A program made the position numbers and the translations under genes. A DNA stretch of 6,956 bases, taken from assembly GCA_002499525.1 (NCBI GenBank), contig DAMC01000088.1, forward strand, positions 7,249 to 14,204, given 5' to 3'. Shown piece after piece: positions 1-5,065 of the stretch (the stretch's first letter is position 1; each line of letters starts with the position of its first letter). This DNA comes from Nitrosopumilales archaeon UBA218. GTDB taxonomy: Archaea; Thermoproteota; Nitrososphaeria; Nitrososphaerales; Nitrosopumilaceae. The notes under the pieces are model-generated. The model did no database searches and was not told where the DNA came from. It saw only the letters and a program-made list of their open reading frames with translations.

Positions 1-12
1 GTAGCAATTTTT

Positions 13-32
13 AGTGATACCTCTTAATCACT
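13..32. repeat. small inverted repeat (possible hairpin)
   Basis: AGTGAT at 13-18 pairs with ATCACT at 27-32 around an 8-nt loop, giving a 6-bp stem that a G-U pair could extend to 7. It lies upstream of the TATA-like box of the first gene, in the 88-nt leading gap. It could be the end of a transcript from outside the window or a regulator site. It is short enough to be chance, and nothing else is recognisable in bases 1-56. Confidence 0.25.
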
Positions 33-57
33 GCCTTTCAAACGTAATAATGCGTAA

Positions 58-67
58 TTCATAAAAA
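58..67 (+). promoter_or_regulatory. TATA-like box for the FN3 protein gene
   Basis: TTCATAAAAA is centred about 26-27 nt upstream of the GTG at 89. This is the archaeal TATA-to-TSS spacing, so transcription would begin at or next to the start codon (leaderless mRNA). No Shine-Dalgarno is visible before the GTG, which fits. Confidence 0.5.
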
Positions 68-88
68 CACCTGATTTTCATACATTTT

Positions 89-1648
89 GTGCTTGACAAG
101 ATAATATTCTCAATTGTAGCGATACTTGTTCTGAGCTTTGTTGTAGCACATTCAGTTCTTGCTGATACCTCAAACTCTGGAACTGATCAATGCCCTACCG
201 CACCAACTAGCCTTAAAACAATACGTAATTCAACAACCACGGCAACCATATACTGGTCTAAACCTTCTTTATCGGGCTCACATGATATTGTTGGATATAG
301 AATAGAATCCAAATTGGCAGGAACCACAACATATGCCGATGTTGTTTCTGACACCAAATCCAATTCTACTAAATTCATTCAAAATGCTGGATTAATTTCT
401 GGAAAATCATATGTCTATCGAATATCTGCAATTAATTCAAAATGTACAAACCCTCCAACATCTGATGAACAATTATTATCAAATACCATCATAACAAATA
501 TTTCATCAGCGCCTACATCAACTCAACAAACAAAAACTGTTCCTGGTTCACCCTCCGGACTAACAACTATGGCCATTTCCGGAACTCAAGTCAGTCTCAC
601 GTGGAACGCTCCTACAAATGTCGGTGGCTCCCCAATTCTTGGTTACAAAATCGAAAGTAAAAAAGGCACAGACTCCTTTACGATCCTTGTTAAAAATACA
701 AACAACACAATTCAATCATACTCTAATTCTGGATTGACTCCATCAGCAACTTACACTTATCGCGTTTCAGCAATTAATTCGGTAGGGGTGGGAGATCCTT
801 CTGGTGAAGCATCTGTAACACCCAAAGACAATGATAAACCAATTCTCACGGCAACTGCTATCAGTCCTACCTCAATTTACTTGTCATGGATTGCACCTTC
901 CCAAACATATCACCAGTCAATTAATGGTTTCAAGTTGGAGGAAAAACAGGGGGATTCTTACAAGCTAATCAAGGATAACATTGGCCCTGTCAATGGTTAT
1001 TTGGTTACAAATGTACTGACCGGAAAATCTTACACATATGTGGTAAGTGCCGTGTTCTCTGCAGGTGCTAGTCCAAAATCAAACGAAGCATCTGCAACTC
1101 CGCTAACTACGTCCGTTATTCCGCCTGGAGTTTCAACTACACCATCTCAAATTTCCGGTGGTGTTTCAAACAATGACCCCAACTCAATTTTAAAATCACA
1201 ACAAGATGAAATGCAGCGCAAAATTCAAGAAGCAAAAGATGCAATGTCAAAACTCTCAGGCAAAACCGACAGTGAAAAAGCAATTGCAGCAAGAGAAGCA
1301 GCACAAAAAGCAAATGAAATGGCAAACAAGAATGCAACAGATGCAATCAAAAAACGAATTGCCGAGAGTCAAGCACGTAAACAGGCGCCAATTGACACAG
1401 CCGTTTCCACCACTACTGAAAAATTAGTAAATTCCACAAAATACAAACCAAAGACAGTTGAGGAAGCAAGACAACTAGCAGAACAAGCAAAGCAAAAGGC
1501 ACTAGCACAACAAGACTCTCCAGATTCTGCAAAACAAAAACAATCACAAAAAGACAAGGCAAGGCAACAAATGGAGGCTGAAAAAGCCGCTGCCTGGGAC
1601 AAGGCAAAAAAAGCATTGGAATCAATGAAAAACAACCCTAAAAAATAA
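89..1648 (+). CDS. exported protein with three fibronectin type III domains and a helical C-terminal tail
   Basis: A 519-residue secreted or surface protein of unknown specific role, probably in adhesion or cell-envelope organisation. Residues 1-25 form a signal peptide with a hydrophobic core (about 5-20) and a likely cleavage after VLA25. Three FN3 domains follow, at about 36-140, 151-247 and 250-340. Each has the conserved strand-B Trp (W56, W172, W267), and the repeats carry SY/TYTYRVSAIN-like F-strands. C35 and C119 are the only cysteines outside the signal peptide and bracket the first domain, so they could form a disulfide. Residues 341-367 are a Ser/Thr/Pro/Gly linker. Residues 368-519 are very rich in Lys, Ala, Gln and Glu and look helical or coiled-coil. 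Several N-X-S/T sequons occur (N47, N92, N137, N205, N415, N448). There is no C-terminal membrane span or sorting signal, so it may be released or held by the basic tail. The start is GTG, placed by the TATA spacing and signal peptide. The FN3 call is firm; the biological role is not known. Confidence 0.88.
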   Translation: MLDKIIFSIVAILVLSFVVAHSVLADTSNSGTDQCPTAPTSLKTIRNSTTTATIYWSKPSLSGSHDIVGYRIESKLAGTTTYADVVSDTKSNSTKFIQNAGLISGKSYVYRISAINSKCTNPPTSDEQLLSNTIITNISSAPTSTQQTKTVPGSPSGLTTMAISGTQVSLTWNAPTNVGGSPILGYKIESKKGTDSFTILVKNTNNTIQSYSNSGLTPSATYTYRVSAINSVGVGDPSGEASVTPKDNDKPILTATAISPTSIYLSWIAPSQTYHQSINGFKLEEKQGDSYKLIKDNIGPVNGYLVTNVLTGKSYTYVVSAVFSAGASPKSNEASATPLTTSVIPPGVSTTPSQISGGVSNNDPNSILKSQQDEMQRKIQEAKDAMSKLSGKTDSEKAIAAREAAQKANEMANKNATDAIKKRIAESQARKQAPIDTAVSTTTEKLVNSTKYKPKTVEEARQLAEQAKQKALAQQDSPDSAKQKQSQKDKARQQMEAEKAAAWDKAKKALESMKNNPKK

Positions 1649-1713
1649 CCAACATTAGTTTTCCATAAAAAACCGATCAAAAACTACAGTGAACCTGTGC
1701 TGAATTGCTAAGG

Positions 1714-1721
1714 CTTATCTA
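1714..1721 (+). promoter_or_regulatory. possible TATA-like box for the hydrolase gene
   Basis: CTTATCTA is centred about 30 nt before the ATG at 1748, which would leave a leader of only a few nucleotides. A purine-rich GAGAGGA at 1726-1732 ends about 15 nt before the ATG, too far to act as a normal ribosome binding site. The rest of the 99-nt gap after the FN3 gene shows only a weak T-run near 1656-1663. Confidence 0.35.
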
Positions 1722-1747
1722 TTCCGAGAGGAACTATTGTTTATCCG

Positions 1748-2533
1748 ATGCAAGAGGAATTTGTAACTGTTGACAATAACAGGATTCGATACCTCAAGGC
1801 AGGAGCCTCAAAAAGAAACCTCGTACTAATACATGGTCTCGGGGCTTCGGCAGAAAGATGGGATCTGGTAATGCCAACTTTTGCAAAAAATTTCACAGTT
1901 TATGTTCCAGATCTTATTGGTTTTGGCTTTAGTGATAAACCAATCACGGATTACACGACGGAGTTTTTTTCAAAATTTCTAGCATCATTTTTGTCTGAGC
2001 TTGGAATAAAAAAAGCCGTAATAATCGGCTCCTCATTAGGTGGGCAAATTGCCGCAGAATTTGCATCATCAAATCAGCAGATTGTAGAAAAACTAATTCT
2101 GGTCTCTCCTGCAGGTGTTATGAAACAATCAACTCCAGCTCTTGATGCATACATAATGGCAGCCATGTATCCAGATCCTGATAGTGCAAAAAATGCTTTT
2201 GCGATGATGGCGGGTAGTAACAAGGACGTCAGCCAAACGATTGTTGATGGATTTATCCAAAGAATGCTCATGCCAAACGCAAAATATGCATTCCTCTCGA
2301 CGATTCTTGGATTAAAAAATTCTCCAGAAATAACTCCAAAGCTAGAATTGATAGAGATTCCGACACTGGTAATCTGGGGGGATATGGATCCTGTAATACC
2401 AATCAAGTATGCTGATTATTTTGTCCAAAAAATCCGTGACTGTCGTTTCTACCAAATTGCCAATTCGGGACATACCCCGTATGTTGAGGATCCAAAAGAA
2501 TTCATTAGAATCGTACTAGAATTTTTGAAATAA
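1748..2533 (+). CDS. alpha/beta hydrolase (candidate PHA-associated esterase/depolymerase)
   Basis: A 261-residue cytoplasmic alpha/beta-hydrolase-fold enzyme; no signal peptide. The oxyanion-hole motif HGLG is at 29-32 and the nucleophile elbow GSSLGG at 94-99, with S96 as nucleophile. The acid is in WGDMDP (D214, possibly D212), and the base is H242 in SGHTPY. Residues about 121-190 form the cap. Size and motifs match the monomeric esterase/C-C hydrolase/lipase-like superfamily, in which substrate cannot be read from sequence. It is followed after 42 nt by the phasin-AbrB gene on the same strand, and the PHA synthase genes converge on that pair. A role in PHA or hydroxyacyl-ester turnover is therefore plausible by context only. 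The ATG at 1748 is the only sensible start: an in-frame stop at 1709 lies upstream with no other start codon between. An unrelated carboxylesterase or metabolite hydrolase is the main alternative. Confidence 0.9.
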   Translation: MQEEFVTVDNNRIRYLKAGASKRNLVLIHGLGASAERWDLVMPTFAKNFTVYVPDLIGFGFSDKPITDYTTEFFSKFLASFLSELGIKKAVIIGSSLGGQIAAEFASSNQQIVEKLILVSPAGVMKQSTPALDAYIMAAMYPDPDSAKNAFAMMAGSNKDVSQTIVDGFIQRMLMPNAKYAFLSTILGLKNSPEITPKLELIEIPTLVIWGDMDPVIPIKYADYFVQKIRDCRFYQIANSGHTPYVEDPKEFIRIVLEFLK

Positions 2534-2538
2534 TTTCC

Positions 2539-2564
2539 GGCTATCTTTAAATAACTAACTAGCC
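2539..2564. promoter_or_regulatory. TATA box with flanking inverted repeat upstream of the phasin-AbrB gene
   Basis: TTTAAATA at 2546-2553 is centred about 26 nt upstream of the TTG at 2576, a normal archaeal promoter position. It is enclosed by GGCTA (2539-2543) and TAGCC (2560-2564), a perfect 5-bp inverted repeat with a 16-nt spacer. The palindrome could be an operator, for example for autoregulation by the downstream AbrB-domain protein. The TATA box is fairly convincing; the operator reading is inference from symmetry. Confidence 0.5.
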
Positions 2565-2575
2565 AAAAAATACCA

Positions 2576-2980
2576 TTGATTGGTAGCAATAACCAAGACT
2601 ATATGGAAATGTTCCAAGAATGGATGCAAAAAGGTGGACGAGCTCAAGCAGAATTTATGAAAGCATTTTCTGCATACATGGAAAACAATCAGAAATTTGA
2701 TCCACTTCAAGCTATGAAAGAACTCACTGCTAAATCAGCAGAGGCACAGAGCAGCTTTGTCAACAACATGGCAGCTAGTCAGAAAAATCTCATGGAGCAA
2801 TTTTTCAACATGGGCAACATGATGCAAAGCCTAGTTGGATATGGCGCATTCAAAACAACTATTGGCAGCAACGGAAGAATTTCGATTCCAGAGGCAGAAC
2901 GTGATGCCCTAAGAATCAACGAAGGTGATTTGGTTCAGGTGGTCGTCGTTCCCTTAGAAAAGAAAAAACGCCAATCTTAG
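2576..2980 (+). CDS. phasin-like protein with C-terminal AbrB/SpoVT DNA-binding domain
   Basis: 134 residues in two parts. Residues about 8-88 are Met/Gln/Ala/Phe-rich amphipathic helix without a signal peptide (for example MFQEWMQKG and FMKAFSAYMENNQKF), resembling PHA granule-associated phasins. Residues about 91-128 are an AbrB/MazE/SpoVT swapped-hairpin domain containing GRISIP, then ERDALRINEGDLVQV. A basic tail EKKKRQS ends the protein. Haloarchaeal PHA loci have a separate phasin (PhaP) and an AbrB-type regulator (PhaR); this gene appears to combine both roles. It sits between a hydrolase and the convergent phaEC genes, supporting a granule-coating and/or granule-sensing role. The TTG at 2576 is favoured by its 26-nt spacing from the TATA box. 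The ATG at 2603 (codon 10) would give 125 residues with a short leader; neither has a clear Shine-Dalgarno. Its stop overlaps the phaC stop by 4 nt. The domain call is good, the phasin role is inferred. Confidence 0.82.
   Translation: MIGSNNQDYMEMFQEWMQKGGRAQAEFMKAFSAYMENNQKFDPLQAMKELTAKSAEAQSSFVNNMAASQKNLMEQFFNMGNMMQSLVGYGAFKTTIGSNGRISIPEAERDALRINEGDLVQVVVVPLEKKKRQS
2956..2969 (-). terminator. T-rich terminator-like tract of phaEC
   Basis: On the minus strand a run GTTTTTTCTTTTCT begins about 8 nt past the phaC stop. Archaeal RNA polymerase typically terminates at such poly-T tracts without needing a hairpin. The same bases on the plus strand encode the Lys-rich tail of the phasin-AbrB protein, so this signal lies inside the opposing gene. 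Confidence 0.5.
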
Positions 2981-4038
2981 GATCTTTCTTTAATCCACTG
3001 ACACAATTCTGGCAGAATTTGTTTTTGTGAGAATGTACTGGCAATCATTCCGACATGACCGATTGGATACACTCGCATGGTTTTATCCTCACTCGAAACT
3101 GCATAGTAAATGGGCATACTGCATTCTGGAGAAACTAGGTGGTCGCCTACTGCAACTTGTACGAATAATGGCATTGTGATTTTTTTGAGATCGATGTGTT
3201 TTCCATCAACATACATCTTATTTTGAATCAGAAGATTTTCCTGGTAAATGTCCCTAATCCACTGTCTGAACAGTTCTCCTGGTATTGGAGGTGTGTCGCT
3301 GAGCCATTTTTCAACACGCAAAAAGTTATCGACAAATTCCTTGTCGTGAATATTTTTAAAGAATTTATAGTATTTTTCCAATCCTTGCTCAAAAGGCTTG
3401 AGAATTGAAAAACAATAATACATGAATTCTGGTGGCATGTTGCCAATAGTATTTACCAATTCGTCTACGTTGATGTGCTTTGCCATGTTACTGACAACTG
3501 TGGTATCTTTCCAACCATCAATAACAGGTGCTGTGACTACCAAATTACGCACCTTTTCTGGATGCAGTGAGGCGTAAATCGTGGCTATGGTTCCACCAGT
3601 GCAATACCCCTGAATTGAAATTCGATCAACCTGGGTCTCCTTTCTAATAAAATCGACGCAGCTATCCAAATAGTCGTTGACGTAATCATCAAAGTCTAGA
3701 TACTTGTCAATATTGGAAGGTGTCCCCCAATCGATCATGTATACATCTATTCCACTTTGAAGCAGACTACGAACCCAGCTCTTTTTTGGCTGAATGTCCA
3801 ATATGTGAAAACGATTGATTATGGCATAGCTAATCAGAAATGGGGTCTTGATTGGCTTTTCAACCAAAGGCTTGTAGTGTAACAATCGCATTTTGTCCTG
3901 TTCGAAGACTACTTCATACGGAGTTGACTCCATTGATATCTCGTCTGGAGCAGGAACTAGCTTAGGGGCCTCGGCGACATTTTTTGAAAAACTAAGAAAT
4001 TCTTCAACTAGCTTGGGATCTATTGATTCATTTTGCAT
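2977..4038 (-). CDS. phaC: class III polyhydroxyalkanoate synthase catalytic subunit PhaC
   Basis: PhaC joins (R)-3-hydroxyacyl-CoA units into polyhydroxyalkanoate at the granule surface as a complex with PhaE. From the ATG at 4038 it is 353 residues, the usual class III length (about 355). The lipase-like box is GYCTGG with nucleophile C146. The catalytic Asp is D299 in AVGDH and the His is H328 in IGHVGM. These positions run a constant three residues below C149, D302 and H331 of Allochromatium vinosum PhaC. A longer reading frame starts at 4113, but the 4038 ATG has a strong GGAGG (minus strand, 4052-4048) with 9-nt spacing and overlaps the phaE stop by only 11 nt, which suggests translational coupling. 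The long C-terminal extension of haloarchaeal (IIIA) PhaC is absent, so it resembles the compact bacterial class III form. No phaA or phaB is in the window, so monomer supply is encoded elsewhere. Confidence in function is high. Confidence 0.95.
   Translation of the reverse strand: MQNESIDPKLVEEFLSFSKNVAEAPKLVPAPDEISMESTPYEVVFEQDKMRLLHYKPLVEKPIKTPFLISYAIINRFHILDIQPKKSWVRSLLQSGIDVYMIDWGTPSNIDKYLDFDDYVNDYLDSCVDFIRKETQVDRISIQGYCTGGTIATIYASLHPEKVRNLVVTAPVIDGWKDTTVVSNMAKHINVDELVNTIGNMPPEFMYYCFSILKPFEQGLEKYYKFFKNIHDKEFVDNFLRVEKWLSDTPPIPGELFRQWIRDIYQENLLIQNKMYVDGKHIDLKKITMPLFVQVAVGDHLVSPECSMPIYYAVSSEDKTMRVYPIGHVGMIASTFSQKQILPELCQWIKERS
2983..2991 (+). terminator. T-rich tract after the phasin-AbrB stop
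   Basis: TCTTTCTTT starts 2 nt after the TAG of the phasin-AbrB gene, inside the last codons of phaC on the other strand. It is weaker than the opposing tract but in the position expected for an archaeal T-tract terminator. Confidence 0.35.
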
Positions 4039-4591
4039 TTTTTCTTTCCTCCTTTCTTTCAAGTTTTGCAACTCTCTTTCGTAACTCGTGGAGTTCTTTG
4101 TAGACCTCGTCAATTTCTTTTCTTGTTGGAAGTTTCATAGAATGCAAAACAACATTAGTGATATTTTCCCAATGTTTGCTTATTTCGAGCTCAGAAGCTA
4201 CAAGCTTTCCATAATTCTCGCCAAATTTTTCGGAATCAAACAGCTGTGTAAAATCATTTTCAAAAATATCAATCCATACTCTCTTGTATGCCTCCAGACT
4301 TTCTGAATCCTGTGGTAAATTTGGAATCTTCGCATTAACTTTTTTCTGCGATTCAAGCCAAGCCTCAGATAGTTGTTTGTAGTATTCAGCTAATCTATTG
4401 TTGAACTCAATTATGTCGTCATTTGAATCGATTAATTCCGTCATCACTTTCTTTGCATCATTTGCCCAGTTTCTAGCAGGTCCTACTGATGTTAGTGCAA
4501 TTGGCTTGCCAGACATAAGGTGAAGTAAATCAGTCCAAAACAGCGATGCGTGTTTGAAATAATCTATCGGTGGCTTAACGTCTTGTGACAT
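4028..4591 (-). CDS. phaE: class III PHA synthase subunit PhaE
   Basis: PhaE is the non-catalytic partner that activates PhaC in class III synthases. From the ATG at 4591 the product has 187 residues, close to short archaeal PhaE (about 180) and about half the bacterial length. Residues about 10-100 are helical (YFKHASLFWTDLL near the start). The conserved PhaE core is at about 102-177: AYKRVWIDIFENDF, then KLPTRKEIDEVYKELHEL followed by RKRVAKLE, the usual Pro-Thr-containing hinge and terminal coiled coil. The last residues are strongly basic and acidic (KEERKNAK). The frame also opens at an ATG at 4630, but that would place the TATA-like box inside the gene. The 4591 ATG lies about 27 nt from that box, fitting a leaderless mRNA. 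The gene is cotranscribed with phaC, overlapping it by 11 nt. Identification rests on the C-terminal motif plus phaC linkage. Confidence 0.88.
   Translation of the reverse strand: MSQDVKPPIDYFKHASLFWTDLLHLMSGKPIALTSVGPARNWANDAKKVMTELIDSNDDIIEFNNRLAEYYKQLSEAWLESQKKVNAKIPNLPQDSESLEAYKRVWIDIFENDFTQLFDSEKFGENYGKLVASELEISKHWENITNVVLHSMKLPTRKEIDEVYKELHELRKRVAKLERKEERKNAK
4048..4052 (-). promoter_or_regulatory. strong Shine-Dalgarno for phaC inside the phaE 3' end
   Basis: The minus strand reads AAAGGAGG, with GGAGG at 4052-4048, then nine nucleotides to the ATG at 4038. It decides the phaC start against the longer frame opening at 4113. It is the clearest ribosome binding site in the window, at the only gene internal to an operon here; the others look leaderless. 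Confidence 0.8.
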
Positions 4592-4614
4592 GCTGATTAA
4601 ATACCGAAGATCGC

Positions 4615-4622
4615 AATAAATA
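4615..4622 (-). promoter_or_regulatory. TATA-like box of the phaEC operon
   Basis: TATTTATT on the minus strand is centred about 27 nt upstream of the ATG at 4591, giving a predicted leaderless phaE transcript. It is bracketed by two direct copies of TCGCA (plus strand 4611-4615 and 4625-4629), a possible but unproven regulator site. It lies in a 70-bp divergent promoter region. Confidence 0.55.
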
Positions 4623-4633
4623 GTTCGCATACC

Positions 4634-4642
4634 TTATGAATA
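4634..4642 (+). promoter_or_regulatory. TATA-like box and RBS of the roadblock-like gene
   Basis: TTATGAATA is centred about 24 nt before the ATG at 4662. A GAGGG at 4651-4655 lies 6 nt before that ATG and only 3 nt before the alternative ATG at 4659, favouring the second of the two tandem start codons. Both a short-leader SD mechanism and a leaderless one remain possible. Confidence 0.4.
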
Positions 4643-4661
4643 AAGTAATCGAGGGAAAATG

Positions 4662-5021
4662 ATGGACAAACAAGCAATGTGTGATTCTATCCAGAAATTA
4701 GACCCACTAATCCGGTTTGTTGGGCTGATAAATGACAAAGGCCACAAGGAAGCCGGAGGAATGACTGAGGGAAAAAAAACCCTAGAAGATTCTAAAAAGG
4801 ATGAAATGTTGTACATGGGACTTGCTCTACGCGTTCGCATGCGTCAGGAGTTTGATTCTGAGCTAGGACCAGTAAAGTTTGCATTGTCTTACAGGGACAA
4901 AGTGGTAGTGATGAGCTTTCCAATAGGTAAGGATATTCTGCTCATTTCAGCTGAAAGAGACATCAATTTCTGCAAATTTCCCTTCGAAGTTCTTAAAATA
5001 ATAGACCAGTATCGGAAATGA
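4662..5021 (+). CDS. small hypothetical protein, roadblock/profilin-like fold
   Basis: 119 residues, acidic and basic in balance, cytoplasmic, with no signal peptide, membrane span or recognised catalytic motif. The pattern is: N-terminal helix (about 1-14), strand IRFVGLINDKGHKEAGGM (17-34), charged helix (about 38-60), then strands at about 70-76 (PVKFALSY), 80-86 (KVVVMSFP) and 91-96 (DILLISAE), ending in a helix (106-118). This order, with a strand-turn-strand GLINDKG opening, resembles roadblock/LC7 or profilin-like domains and a family of small hypothetical proteins common in ammonia-oxidising archaea (DUF6659-like, from memory). It is divergent from phaE across 70 bp, which does not by itself imply a PHA role. 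Start codons at 4659 and 4662 are tandem; 4662 is chosen for its better spacing from GAGGG. Function is unknown. Confidence 0.78.
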   Translation: MDKQAMCDSIQKLDPLIRFVGLINDKGHKEAGGMTEGKKTLEDSKKDEMLYMGLALRVRMRQEFDSELGPVKFALSYRDKVVVMSFPIGKDILLISAERDINFCKFPFEVLKIIDQYRK

Positions 5022-5034
5022 GAACATCAGATTA

Positions 5035-5042
5035 GTTTAAGA
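5035..5042 (+). promoter_or_regulatory. TATA-like box of the membrane-anchored protein gene
   Basis: GTTTAAGA is centred about 27 nt before the ATG at 5066, predicting a leaderless mRNA. The 9-mer TAGTTTAAG here (5033-5041) is identical to the one upstream of the GIY-YIG gene on the opposite strand (6540-6532), at almost the same distance from its ATG. Confidence 0.55.
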
Positions 5043-5065
5043 AACGAAATGCCAGAATCTGTGTC

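Noticed and set aside
1369..1680. Minus-strand frame of 103 residues opposite the FN3 tail, and other minus-strand frames at 187-378, 1137-1346 and 1413-1625
   Set aside because: Cys/Leu/Phe/Ala-rich translations are the complement of the Lys/Ala/Gln-rich coding strand; no promoter or family signal.
1726..1732. GAGAGGA as ribosome binding site for the hydrolase
   Set aside because: It ends about 15 nt before the ATG, and no in-frame start lies at a suitable distance.
2074..2406. Minus-strand frame of 110 residues inside the hydrolase
   Set aside because: Antisense shadow of a well-supported catalytic domain.
3196..3446. Frames on both strands inside phaC (70-72 residues)
   Set aside because: Overlap conserved PhaC sequence and show no domain.
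4028..4630. Longer phaE starting at 4630 (200 residues)
   Set aside because: The extra 13 residues contain the TATA-like box at 4615-4622, have no family resemblance, and the 4591 ATG fits a leaderless start.
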